The notes under the pieces: generated by a model | What the model was told of the DNA's origin: nothing | The model's database searches: none | The model's input: the letters and a program-made list of their open reading frames with translations, nothing else | Shown: piece by piece, positions 1-7,470 of the stretch | How positions within the stretch are numbered: position 1 is the first letter of the stretch | How the letters are laid out: the number at the start of each line of letters is the position of its first letter | Program-made: the position numbers and the translations under genes | Assembly: GCA_002686705.1 (NCBI GenBank) | Contig: NYYH01000036.1 | Coordinates: 1-9,710, forward strand | Direction of reading: 5' to 3' | DNA length: 9,710 nt | Origin: Bacteroidota bacterium | GTDB lineage: Bacteria > Bacteroidota > Bacteroidia > Bacteroidales > F082

Positions 1-1
1 G

Positions 2-895
2 TATGATTGTATTAATAAAAAGGGATCAGAAATTCGTCATGCTTCTAGCTTGGATGGTTTGGTATGGAATGAGACTAAAGCTTGTATTATAAAAAATTGT
101 ACAAATCCGGATATTCTTAAATGGAAGGGTTGTTTTTTCCTTTATGTAGTAAAGAAGTACCTAAAAAATAAAAAGATTGTTAAAACAAAAATCTTCGTAT
201 TGGAGTCTCCATCACCTTTGGGACCATGGGGTAAATTAAAAGATTTAGGTTTGTTTCAAACTCATCAGAATTCACCTTACCTTCTTGTCAGGCAAGGTCT
301 TATCTGGCTTTATTTCAATCAATCTAAACGCCTTCAAACTGAAGAGGTTGAATGGAGAGTTTTGGTCTCTGATGAAGCTAAAGGACCCTATAATGAAATT
401 TCAAGCAAACCTGTTCTTACCAGTGGTTATGAAGTCTTCTTTTTCCCTCATAGTAATGGGGTTGTAGCTATTGCTGGATATACAGGCCCTTATAAAAATA
501 CAGTATTTTTTTCAGAAAATGGATTTGATTTTTTTGTAAAGGGAAAACTGTCAGCACCTCCACTTAGTGGTGGTCCATATGTCCCTGATGCATTCACTCA
601 TACTAAAGTTGGAATTGGAATAAGTTGGGGTCTTGCTGAGATGGAAGCCTTTGAATCATCACAGTCAAAAAGTATTAACAAACTTGTTCGATTTGAATGC
701 AATCTAACAAAGAATGTAGACCGAACTGGTTTTTTTAGGCCATGGAATTTCAGATATCCTGAGAAAGCATACCTTGGCAGTAAATTTATTCTTACAAATG
801 ATCAAAAAATAAAATTTAAAAGGAAAACAAAATTCACAGACATAAACATGAAAATTTATCAACCAACAATTTACAAAGATAAACAAAGTGAGTGA
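2..895 (+). CDS. GH117/GH43-like five-bladed beta-propeller protein, 5' end outside window, catalytic positions degenerate
   Basis: The frame is open to the left edge (YDCINKKGSEIRHASS before the TTG at 50), so the gene starts outside the window and roughly 80 N-terminal residues are missing. Propeller-type repeats are visible: an ASSLDGLVWNE blade, then NPDILKWKG, SPLGPW and KGPYNE. Blade by blade it aligns with the GH117 protein encoded at 3053-4147, so the two are distant relatives. Two GH117 active-site positions differ. SGHE reads SGYE here (Tyr codon at 428, Glu at 431), and the THDPS segment reads THQNSP (codons 260-277) with no aspartate. The third position, in HRRDP, lies outside the window. 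No enzyme activity should be assumed: it may be a non-catalytic sugar-binding paralogue or belong to a neighbouring propeller family. Its stop overlaps the next gene by 8 bp, so the two are probably translationally coupled. Confidence 0.8.
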   Translation, partial: YDCINKKGSEIRHASSLDGLVWNETKACIIKNCTNPDILKWKGCFFLYVVKKYLKNKKIVKTKIFVLESPSPLGPWGKLKDLGLFQTHQNSPYLLVRQGLIWLYFNQSKRLQTEEVEWRVLVSDEAKGPYNEISSKPVLTSGYEVFFFPHSNGVVAIAGYTGPYKNTVFFSENGFDFFVKGKLSAPPLSGGPYVPDAFTHTKVGIGISWGLAEMEAFESSQSKSINKLVRFECNLTKNVDRTGFFRPWNFRYPEKAYLGSKFILTNDQKIKFKRKTKFTDINMKIYQPTIYKDKQSE

Positions 896-1940
896 AATTC
901 TTTCTGTAGAAGATCTGGGAGTATTTTTTAGCCTTGATCAAGGAACATTGAAGGCTGTGGATGGTGTAAATTATACTTTAGAAGCAGGTAAAACCATTGG
1001 CATAATTGGTGAGAGTGGTTCAGGTAAAAGTGTATCTGCTCAAGCGATTATGCGGATAGTACCAAAACCCGGAAAAATCACTAAAGGACGAATCTTACTT
1101 ATTCAAACTCAACAAGAAATGATGAATCTATATAAAATGACATCACTTCCATTGCCTGGGAAGGATTTAACTATTGATCTAGCTAGCATCAACCCTCATG
1201 GAGATCTTATTCGCGCAATCAGGGGAAAGGTTATTAGTATGATTTTTCAAGAACCAATGACAAGCTTATCGCCTGTACATACTGTTGGTAATCAGATAAT
1301 GGAAGCTATCATATTGCATAGACCTTCTGAAAAAAAACAAGCTAGGGAAATTACACTTGATATGTTAGATCGTGTCCAAATAAGTAACCCCTCTCAAACA
1401 ATAGATGAATATCCTTACCAACTTTCTGGTGGTATGAGACAACGTGCAATGATTGCAATGGCACTTTCATGCAATCCTTCCTTGTTGATTGCAGACGAAC
1501 CTACGACTGCCTTAGATGTAACAGTACAAGCGCAAATCATTGATCTGATCAAAGAATTACAGCAACAGTATGGCATGGCTATACAATATATAACTCATGA
1601 CTTGGGAGTAATTGCAGAAATAACAGAAAATGTTGCTGTAATGTATCTTGGAAGAATAGTAGAAAGTGGAACTACTAAACAAGTATTAAAAACTCCTTTG
1701 CATCCTTACACAAAAGGTTTATTAAACAGCATGCCTCGTCTGGGTAATATGAAAAAGAAAAAACTTAAAGCAATTCCTGGTAATGTTCCAATACCTATTA
1801 ATTTTCCAAAGAAATGTGGATTTAATGATCGATGTTCTGAAGCAATTAAAGGGAAATGTGAAAAAAAAATTCCAGCTTTAGTAGAAATAGAAAAAGGACA
1901 TAAAACTCGTTGTTTTTTGCACAGTAACGAAATGGATTAG
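888..1940 (+). CDS. Opp/Dpp-type ABC importer ATPase, DppD-like subunit
   Basis: Cytoplasmic ATPase that powers import through the two permeases encoded downstream. All nucleotide-binding motifs are present: Walker A GESGSGKS at residues 41-48, Q-loop Gln121, signature LSGGM at 179-183, Walker B LLIADE ending at Glu204, and H-loop His237. The C-terminal oligopeptide-transporter extension has four cysteines (310, 316, 324, 342), the pattern that binds a [4Fe-4S] cluster in structurally studied DppD/OppD proteins. About 24 extra residues lie between Walker A and the Q-loop compared with E. coli DppD as I recall it. This insertion, followed by FQEPMTSLSPVHTVGNQI, is typical of the alphaproteobacterial sugar-type subgroup. 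The GTG start gives an 8-bp overlap with the preceding gene and the normal N-terminus for the family; no clear Shine-Dalgarno is seen. The pairing with the next ATPase gene is standard for the family. The substrate cannot be read from this subunit. Confidence 0.95.
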   Translation: MSEILSVEDLGVFFSLDQGTLKAVDGVNYTLEAGKTIGIIGESGSGKSVSAQAIMRIVPKPGKITKGRILLIQTQQEMMNLYKMTSLPLPGKDLTIDLASINPHGDLIRAIRGKVISMIFQEPMTSLSPVHTVGNQIMEAIILHRPSEKKQAREITLDMLDRVQISNPSQTIDEYPYQLSGGMRQRAMIAMALSCNPSLLIADEPTTALDVTVQAQIIDLIKELQQQYGMAIQYITHDLGVIAEITENVAVMYLGRIVESGTTKQVLKTPLHPYTKGLLNSMPRLGNMKKKKLKAIPGNVPIPINFPKKCGFNDRCSEAIKGKCEKKIPALVEIEKGHKTRCFLHSNEMD

Positions 1941-1986
1941 CATAAATATTTATTTTTATTAGATAAAAATTATTATTCAAAAAAAA

Positions 1987-3018
1987 ATGTCAACTAAACA
2001 CAAAAAGAAACCTGTTCTTTTAGAAATAAATAATCTAAAAATGTATTTTCCTATTGAAAAAGGTTTAATGAAAAGAGTAACGGGTTATGTTAAAGCTTTG
2101 GATGGCATTAGTTTTCAAATTATGGAAGGTGAAACATTAGGATTAGTTGGTGAGAGTGGATGTGGAAAGACTACTCTTGGACGATGTATACTTCGTGCCA
2201 TGGAACCTACTGGAGGTACCGTTAATTTTAATATAGGAACCAAAACTGTTGATGTCCTTAAACTTACTTCAAAATCTTTGCGTAAAGTACGTAAGGATAT
2301 GCAGATGATATTTCAAGACCCATACAGTTCACTTGATCCAAGAATGACAGTTCTTGATATTATTAAAGAGCCTCTTGAGATAGGGAAGCTTGCACATGGA
2401 GAAGATTTGAAAAACAGAGTCAAGAAATTAATGAACCTTGTCGGATTAGAATTAAAACATCTGAATCGTTTTCCAAATGCATTCAGTGGAGGGCAAAGAC
2501 AAAGAATTGGCATTGCGAGGGCTATTGCAACCAATCCAAATCTTATTATTTGTGATGAAGCTGTGTCCGCTTTAGATGTTTCTGTTCAAGCTCAAATCCT
2601 CAACCTATTACAGGAACTTCAATCTGAAATAGGTATGGCCTATTTATTTATTTCACATGACCTGTCTGTTGTAGAATATATATCCGATAGAATTGCCGTA
2701 ATGTATGTTGGTGGTTTAGTTGAACTAGCAAAATCGGAAGATTTATTTAGAAACCCTAAACACCCTTATACAGAAGCTTTATTATCCGCTGTACCTAATC
2801 CAGATCCTGATGCAAAAAGATCAAGAATTCATCTAAAAGGAGAGGTTGCTAATACTGCAAATGTACCTACAGGCTGTTCTTTTCACCCTCGTTGTAAATA
2901 TGCTCAGCAAAAATGTTTTTCAGAGAAACCTAAGTGGAAAGAAATTCGACAAGAACATTATGTGGCTTGTCACTTTTCTAGTGGATTAGATTTAAAAGGA
3001 GTTTACAAAACTTCTTAA
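1987..3018 (+). CDS. Opp/Dpp-type ABC importer ATPase, DppF-like subunit
   Basis: Second ATPase of the importer, expected to form a heterodimer with the DppD-like subunit on the inner face of the membrane. Walker A is GESGCGKT at residues 55-62, Q-loop Gln110, signature FSGGQ at 166-170, Walker B ends at Glu191 in LIICDEAVSALD, and the H-loop is His224. Phe in the first signature position and DEAVSALD are normal for the DppF/OppF branch. The C-terminal extension carries CSFHPRC and two further cysteines (297, 303, 310, 328), again a possible iron-sulfur site. KTTLGRCILRAMEPTGG after Walker A matches the alphaproteobacterial sugar/peptide clade. The gene starts 46 bp after the first ATPase. 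The leader is nearly pure A/T and ends in an A-run before ATG with no Shine-Dalgarno, so initiation probably relies on an unstructured A-rich leader. The length (343 residues) is usual. Confidence 0.95.
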   Translation: MSTKHKKKPVLLEINNLKMYFPIEKGLMKRVTGYVKALDGISFQIMEGETLGLVGESGCGKTTLGRCILRAMEPTGGTVNFNIGTKTVDVLKLTSKSLRKVRKDMQMIFQDPYSSLDPRMTVLDIIKEPLEIGKLAHGEDLKNRVKKLMNLVGLELKHLNRFPNAFSGGQRQRIGIARAIATNPNLIICDEAVSALDVSVQAQILNLLQELQSEIGMAYLFISHDLSVVEYISDRIAVMYVGGLVELAKSEDLFRNPKHPYTEALLSAVPNPDPDAKRSRIHLKGEVANTANVPTGCSFHPRCKYAQQKCFSEKPKWKEIRQEHYVACHFSSGLDLKGVYKTS

Positions 3019-3043
3019 TTAATTTTAGAAAATAATAACACAT

Positions 3044-3047
3044 GAGG
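3044..3047 (+). promoter_or_regulatory. Ribosome binding site for the GH117 gene
   Basis: GAGG lies 5 nt before the ATG at 3053 and supports that start. It is one of the few clear Shine-Dalgarno sequences in the window. Confidence 0.7.
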
Positions 3048-3052
3048 ATATA

Positions 3053-4147
3053 ATGAAAACTCTTAGTAAAGCTTCTAGTAGGGCTCAAAATTATCCATGT
3101 AATAGTCCAGAATGGTATTGTGGATTCTCATATACTTCTGTGATAGGCATTGGACCAGAAACAGGTATCCACCGCCGTGATCCTAGTAGTATTATAGAAG
3201 TAGATGGGATCTTATATGTTTTCTACACTCGTTCTTCTGGTCCTCATTTTGGACGCAGTCAAATAGGGAACAGAGCCAGTAAGCTTTTTCCTTGGGATTA
3301 TGCGGACATTTTCTATTCAACAAGTAAAGACGGCATAAATTGGATAGAACAAGGTATTGCTGTTTCTCGTGGCGAATCCGGGAGCTTTGATTCAAGGACA
3401 GTATGTACGCCTGATGTGCTTGCACATGAGGGAAAATACTATCTTGTTTATCAGACACAAACAGAGCAGGAAACTTATACAGGGCGTAGTGAAAGTATAG
3501 GTATGGCCATAGCTGACAATCCAAATGGTCCTTGGGAAAAAGTGAACCATACCATCCTCACACCAATGGAAGACGGTGAATGGTTTGGTGGTAATGTTAA
3601 TTATAATTCTGGGATGTTTAGAGGTGTTACACATGATCCTAGTCTTTATTTCTACAAGAATGCTTGGTGGCTTTATTACAAATGTGGATATGGATATGAG
3701 GGTATAGTGAGTGAAGGGGGACACAAATATGCAGGACCAGATACACGTTGGGGAGTTGCCATCTCAAATAAACCAGAAGGCCCATATAGACATTCTGATC
3801 TAAATCCCATTACAAATAGTGGCCACGAAACCATGCTTTGGCATTACAACGGAGGTATTGCTGCACTTCTTAATAGAGACGGTCCAGAACAAGATACAAT
3901 TCAATGGGCAAGTGACGGTCTTAATTTTGAAATCATGTCACATGTCCACAATACACCACAGGCTCCAGGGGCTTTTAGAGCAGAAATTAGTTACCAACAT
4001 CCACTTGATGGTGTCAGGTGGGGACTATGTCATATAGATGAACGAGGAGCTCTGTGGAATCATATTGTCCGGTTTGATACAGACCCAAGATTCAGTTACA
4101 AGTTTGGCCTAGGCTATGCTGAAACAAATACAGCAAGTATCTTTTAG
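3053..4147 (+). CDS. GH117 family glycoside hydrolase, probable cytoplasmic exo-acting (anhydro)galactosidase-type enzyme
   Basis: Five-bladed beta-propeller hydrolase. Characterised GH117 members remove 3,6-anhydro-L-galactose or related sugars from the non-reducing end of agar-type oligosaccharides by an inverting mechanism. Family motifs appear in order: HRRDPSSII (residues 40-48), SKDGINW (91-97), DSRTVCTPDVL (113-123), SIGMAIADNPNGPW (148-161), THDPSL (193-198), WGVAISNKPEGPY (233-245), NSGHE (255-259) and DGLNFEI (288-294). Asp43, Asp195, His258 and Glu259 match the catalytic set described in GH117 structures, so it should be active. There is no signal peptide, so it works in the cytosol on imported sugar. 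The 364 residues are about normal for the family without a leader. It lies 34 bp after the ATPase gene, inside the importer cluster. The family also contains uncharacterised clades, so the exact substrate (agar, porphyran, carrageenan or another galactan) is open. Confidence 0.88.
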   Translation: MKTLSKASSRAQNYPCNSPEWYCGFSYTSVIGIGPETGIHRRDPSSIIEVDGILYVFYTRSSGPHFGRSQIGNRASKLFPWDYADIFYSTSKDGINWIEQGIAVSRGESGSFDSRTVCTPDVLAHEGKYYLVYQTQTEQETYTGRSESIGMAIADNPNGPWEKVNHTILTPMEDGEWFGGNVNYNSGMFRGVTHDPSLYFYKNAWWLYYKCGYGYEGIVSEGGHKYAGPDTRWGVAISNKPEGPYRHSDLNPITNSGHETMLWHYNGGIAALLNRDGPEQDTIQWASDGLNFEIMSHVHNTPQAPGAFRAEISYQHPLDGVRWGLCHIDERGALWNHIVRFDTDPRFSYKFGLGYAETNTASIF

Positions 4148-4195
4148 TTTTTGGATTATAAAAATAAAAAATACAATCTAGCTTATATTATTTGC

Positions 4196-4225
4196 TTGCA
4201 ATATGATATATTAGGCTGTTATATT
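4196..4225 (+). promoter_or_regulatory. Candidate sigma70-type promoter for the binding-protein gene
   Basis: The 209-bp gap 4148-4356 is the longest inside the cluster. It holds a TTGCAA -35-like box (4196-4201), an 18-bp spacer and a TATATT -10 box (4220-4225) preceded by TGT, which makes an extended -10. Transcription from here would give a leader of about 125 nt with a 10-T run at 4325-4334. I see no strong terminator behind the GH117 gene, so read-through from upstream is also likely. In such AT-rich DNA, promoter-like matches arise easily. Confidence 0.4.
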
Positions 4226-4346
4226 AGTATATGAAATGCAACTTTTTAACGGCTTTCCTTGATAGAAATAATAGTAAAATCTTAAAAGAAAGCTAAAGAG
4301 TTGCTTGAATGAAGAACATTGTTATTTTTTTTTTAAAAATAAAAGC

Positions 4347-4350
4347 GGAG
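4347..4350 (+). promoter_or_regulatory. Ribosome binding site that fixes the binding-protein start at 4357
   Basis: GGAG (within GCGGAG) lies 6 nt before the ATG at 4357. The upstream in-frame ATG at 4309 has no such site and would add 16 residues in front of the signal peptide, so 4357 is the better start. Confidence 0.8.
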
Positions 4351-4356
4351 AATAAA

Positions 4357-6375
4357 ATGAATAAATTAATTATTAAAATTGTAAATTTAAGATGGATTGT
4401 AAAAGCCTTAGTTTCTGTCACTATGTTTTTTTTATTAAATACAAGTGTATTTGCTGATGGAAAAATAAAGAAAAAGAATTTACCAATTCTTTTTTCTACT
4501 CCTTCTAGTTATAAATCAGCTACTGGTTACACTATCACCTCGTATCAAGAAGCTCCTACACTAGCTAAATTGGTTTCTGAAGGGAAATTACCTCCTGTAT
4601 CTGAAAGGCTACCAAAAGAACCTGCTGTAGTTGAACCTCTTGTATCAATTGGAAAATATGGCGGTATACTTAAGGGACCTGCTGTTACACCTAACTGTTG
4701 TTCTTGGGATATTGTAGAAATGCGTCTTCAAAAAATGCTTACTTTTGGTACAGATTATTTAACACCTGTTCCAAATATAGCAAAATCGTTTAAACTTTCA
4801 GATGACTTAAAAACGATTACATTAACTTTAAGAGAAGGGATGAAATGGTCTGATGGAAGGCCACTAACTGTTGATGATGTTGAGTTTTTCTACAAAAGTA
4901 TTTTAGCTAACAAAGAAGTTACTCCTAGTCCAGATAATAATTGGAAAGCAGGTGGAGAACTGGTTGAATTTGTCCGTGTAGATGATTACACCTTTATGTG
5001 GAAATTTAAGATTCCAAATCCAGCATTTGTCATCACATTAACTAGTGAGCGGGGTTATACAGGTATTCGGCCAAAACATTATTTGTCAAAATTTCATAAA
5101 GATCATAATCCTGATGCTGAAAATTTAGCCAAGGAATTAGGGTTTGAAAGTTGGGTAAAAATGTTACTGGAAAAAGAAAAACCATATACGTTTACATGGT
5201 TTGCAGATGCCCATCTTGACCCACGGCAACCTACAATTGAATCTTATATTTTTGTAGAAAAGGATTCTGGAGGAAACAAGATCTTTGAGAGGAATCCATA
5301 TTTCTTTAAGGTCGATGTTGACGGCAATCAACTTCCTTACACTGACGGGTTGCGAAGATTAATGGTTCAGGATCTTGAAGTCCAAGATCTAAAAGGTATA
5401 GCAGGAGATTATACCCATTATGGTTGGGGAGCATTAGCTAATTATACAACTTATAAAGAAAATGAGAAATCTGGAGGATTCGTTACAAGACTGTTAACAT
5501 ATTTGAGGGGAAACGAACTTACATTTTCTTTCAATGTTAATCACTCTGATCCAGTAAAACGTAAAGTATATGGAGATTTAAGATTCCGACAGGCAATGTC
5601 TGTTGCCATGAATCGTGATGAAATAAATAATCTAGTCTATTTTGGAAAGGCTACTCCAAGGCAGGCAAGTCCAGTACCAAGTGATTCATACTATAAAGAA
5701 TGGATGGGAAATTATTTTGTTCAGTACGATCCTAAATTAGCTAATAAGCTCCTTGATGAAATGGGTATGGACAAGCGCGATTCTGACGGTTTTAGGATTG
5801 GTCCGAATGGAAAAACATTTATTATTCAGATGGAAGAAGGTGCGCCTGAACCCGCATGGAAAAAAACTGCAGAGCTTGTTGCGAAATATTGGAACGATGT
5901 AGGTGTTCGTACAGATTTAAAATTTGTTCAGGTTAATCTTTTTCAAGAAAAACGAAATGCAGGAGAACTGGATGTCCCTGCATGGGCATATGATGTTGCA
6001 GAAGTACCCTTTTGGTCTGGAACAAACTGGCAAACCCTTCCACCATATGGTTATGGTGCAAGTGAGTGGCACAAATGGATTCAGTCAGATGGAGCGAAAG
6101 GAGAGAAACCACCTGAAGAGGTAATACAACAGGTAAAAAATTATGAAAAACTTCAACAAATAACCCTTGACAATCCAGAATACAAAGTTATTGCTACAAA
6201 GATTTTTGAAACTCAAATCAAGAACCTTTATGCTATCGGAACAGTAGGTTTACCCCCACAACCTTTATTGATTAGATCCAATCTAAGAAATGGACCTAAA
6301 AATGGTGAGATGTGGAGTTGGACTTATCGACAATGGGTACAGTTCCTTCCAGAACAGTTCTGGTTGGATGAATAG
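4357..6375 (+). CDS. Periplasmic solute-binding protein, family 5 (Opp/Dpp type, AgpA-like oligosaccharide-binding size class)
   Basis: Captures the substrate in the periplasm and delivers it to the permease pair. With the start at 4357 the protein has 672 residues. A signal peptide is clear: charged N-terminus, hydrophobic core around LVSVTMFFLL and a VFA cleavage site after about residue 33, with no lipobox cysteine. It is therefore soluble and periplasmic. The family-5 signature LREGMKWSDGRPLTVDDVEF is at about 158-177. The mature start contains GKLPPVSERLP (76-86) and KYGG (100-103), features of a long subgroup that includes the Sinorhizobium alpha-galactoside-binding protein AgpA (about 690 residues). 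Peptide-binding members are usually near 500-550, so the length favours an oligosaccharide ligand. That is inference, supported by the adjacent GH117 gene. A strong hairpin just after the stop probably lets this gene be expressed above the permeases. Confidence 0.92.
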   Translation: MNKLIIKIVNLRWIVKALVSVTMFFLLNTSVFADGKIKKKNLPILFSTPSSYKSATGYTITSYQEAPTLAKLVSEGKLPPVSERLPKEPAVVEPLVSIGKYGGILKGPAVTPNCCSWDIVEMRLQKMLTFGTDYLTPVPNIAKSFKLSDDLKTITLTLREGMKWSDGRPLTVDDVEFFYKSILANKEVTPSPDNNWKAGGELVEFVRVDDYTFMWKFKIPNPAFVITLTSERGYTGIRPKHYLSKFHKDHNPDAENLAKELGFESWVKMLLEKEKPYTFTWFADAHLDPRQPTIESYIFVEKDSGGNKIFERNPYFFKVDVDGNQLPYTDGLRRLMVQDLEVQDLKGIAGDYTHYGWGALANYTTYKENEKSGGFVTRLLTYLRGNELTFSFNVNHSDPVKRKVYGDLRFRQAMSVAMNRDEINNLVYFGKATPRQASPVPSDSYYKEWMGNYFVQYDPKLANKLLDEMGMDKRDSDGFRIGPNGKTFIIQMEEGAPEPAWKKTAELVAKYWNDVGVRTDLKFVQVNLFQEKRNAGELDVPAWAYDVAEVPFWSGTNWQTLPPYGYGASEWHKWIQSDGAKGEKPPEEVIQQVKNYEKLQQITLDNPEYKVIATKIFETQIKNLYAIGTVGLPPQPLLIRSNLRNGPKNGEMWSWTYRQWVQFLPEQFWLDE

Positions 6376-6380
6376 ATGAC

Positions 6381-6397
6381 GGAATAAACGTTATTCC
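6381..6397 (+). promoter_or_regulatory. Competing hairpin overlapping the terminator stem
   Basis: GGAATAA (6381-6387) can pair with TTATTCC (6391-6397) across a 3-nt loop. TTATTCC is also the start of the left arm of the terminator hairpin, and GGAATAA recurs at 6414-6420 in its right arm, so the two hairpins exclude each other. The first copy begins 5 nt after the TAG stop of the binding-protein gene and would be covered by a terminating ribosome. This is the geometry of an attenuator; whether it works as one is inference. Confidence 0.4.
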
Positions 6398-6432
6398 CGT
6401 GATAAATTTCACGGGAATAATTTTAGTTTTTT
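6391..6432 (+). terminator. Rho-independent-type terminator or partial terminator after the binding-protein gene
   Basis: A perfect 12-bp stem (TTATTCCCGTGA at 6391-6402 with TCACGGGAATAA at 6409-6420) closes a 6-nt loop and is followed by TTTTAGTTTTTT. The permeases lie directly downstream in the same direction and are needed by the same importer, so this is more likely a partial terminator or mRNA-stabilising hairpin that raises binding-protein levels relative to permeases than a full operon end. Confidence 0.8.
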
Positions 6433-6448
6433 GTATGCTATACAAAAA
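6428..6448 (+). promoter_or_regulatory. Perfect palindrome before the permease genes (operator- or promoter-like)
   Basis: TTTTTGTAT (6428-6436) and ATACAAAAA (6440-6448) form a perfect 9-bp inverted repeat around a 3-nt centre. The inner TTGTAT/ATACAA halves resemble sites bound by FadR-type GntR regulators. The stretch also contains an extended -10 like sequence (TGC followed by TATACA, 6436-6444) but no good -35 box. It could be an operator, a second hairpin that captures the terminator T-run, or a weak promoter for the permeases. No regulator gene is in the window. Confidence 0.4.
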
Positions 6449-6468
6449 CATAGTAAAAGATCATAGTG

Positions 6469-7470
6469 ATGAGAGATTATCTCATAAGACGCATTCTATA
6501 CATGTTTTTAGTTTTATGGCTTGTCTCAATAATTTCCTTCCTAGTAATTCAATTACCACCTGGTGATTTTCTCTCTACAATCATTTCTAGGCTTGAGCAA
6601 CAAGGCAATGTATTGTCAAAAGCAGAGATTGATGCTTTACGGGTACAATATGGATTAGATCTTCCTATATACCAGAAATATTTTAGATGGGTTTCTGGAT
6701 TTATTGACGGTAATTTTGGTCATTCATTTGAATGGGATGAACCTGTTAGTAAGCTCATTGGTGAACGTCTTGTACTTACTTTTTTCATCGCTTTCCTAAT
6801 AATTATATTTACATATTTTATATCAATTCCTATTGGAATATATTCAGCAACGCATCAATATTCTATCGGTGATAATTTAGTAACGATTTTTGGATTTCTA
6901 GGATTAGCTACACCAAATTTCCTTTTGGCTCTGATCATTCTTTATTTTGGATTAGCATGGTTTGGTCTTGATCTAGATGGTCTATATTCTGAAGAATATC
7001 TTTCCAAACCATGGAGTGTCAATAAATTCTTAGATATGATGAGCCATTTACCTCTTCAAATTATTGTTGTGAGTACTTCATTGTCCGCTGGTTTGATCCG
7101 TGTAATGAGGGCATCACTTTTAGATGAATTACAAAAACAGTATGTCATAACTGCAAGAGCTAAAGGATTAAAGGAGGGAAAATTGTTATTTAAATATCCT
7201 GTTCGTCTTGCATTAAATCCTATTGTAAGTGAATTTGCTATGGTATTTCCGGCTACAATATCTGCTGCGACTATTACAGCCATAATTCTTAATCTTCCAA
7301 CAGCTGGCCCATTATTGTTGAGATCATTAATGAGTCAAGACACCTATCTTGCAGCAACACTTCTAATGTTTATGACATTCCTTGTTGTGGTTGGTACCTC
7401 AGTTGCTGATTTGTTGTTGGTTAAACTTGATCCACGTATCAAACTTGAAAAGGAGACTGAGCCTGGTTGA
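6469..7470 (+). CDS. Opp/Dpp-type ABC importer permease, DppB-like subunit
   Basis: Inner-membrane subunit that forms half of the translocation channel. The start MRDYLIRRILYMFLVLWLV is classic for DppB/OppB. Six membrane segments are readable at roughly residues 9-30, 103-128, 138-165, 196-218, 250-278 and 293-318. Between the first two lies the family's periplasmic loop with YGLDLPIYQKYFRWV and FGHSF. The EAA-type cytoplasmic loop that contacts the ATPases is QYVITARAKGL (about 224-234), and the protein ends near KLDPRIKLE. The ATG at 6469 is preferred over the GTG just before it at 6466; neither has a strong Shine-Dalgarno. The 333 residues are normal. It follows the hairpin region after the binding-protein gene and overlaps or abuts the next permease gene. 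Confidence 0.95.
   Translation: MRDYLIRRILYMFLVLWLVSIISFLVIQLPPGDFLSTIISRLEQQGNVLSKAEIDALRVQYGLDLPIYQKYFRWVSGFIDGNFGHSFEWDEPVSKLIGERLVLTFFIAFLIIIFTYFISIPIGIYSATHQYSIGDNLVTIFGFLGLATPNFLLALIILYFGLAWFGLDLDGLYSEEYLSKPWSVNKFLDMMSHLPLQIIVVSTSLSAGLIRVMRASLLDELQKQYVITARAKGLKEGKLLFKYPVRLALNPIVSEFAMVFPATISAATITAIILNLPTAGPLLLRSLMSQDTYLAATLLMFMTFLVVVGTSVADLLLVKLDPRIKLEKETEPG
7451..7455 (+). promoter_or_regulatory. Ribosome binding site for the second permease
   Basis: AGGAG inside the end of the first permease gene lies 7 nt before a CTG codon at 7463 in the frame of the second permease. It has the right spacing for that codon. The nearby TTG at 7467 is in another frame and meets a stop within ten codons. 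Confidence 0.5.

Noticed and set aside
3192..3724. Two overlapping minus-strand frames of 110 codons each
   Set aside because: They lie antisense to the strongly supported GH117 gene, show no recognisable motifs and have no ribosome sites; they are reading-frame shadows.
4148..4180. Terminator behind the GH117 gene
   Set aside because: Only a TTTTT/AAAAA pairing without any GC stem is present, too weak to call.
4252..4293. GCTTTC / GAAAGC inverted repeat in the leader of the binding-protein gene
   Set aside because: Six bases with a 30-nt loop are expected by chance and give no stable structure.
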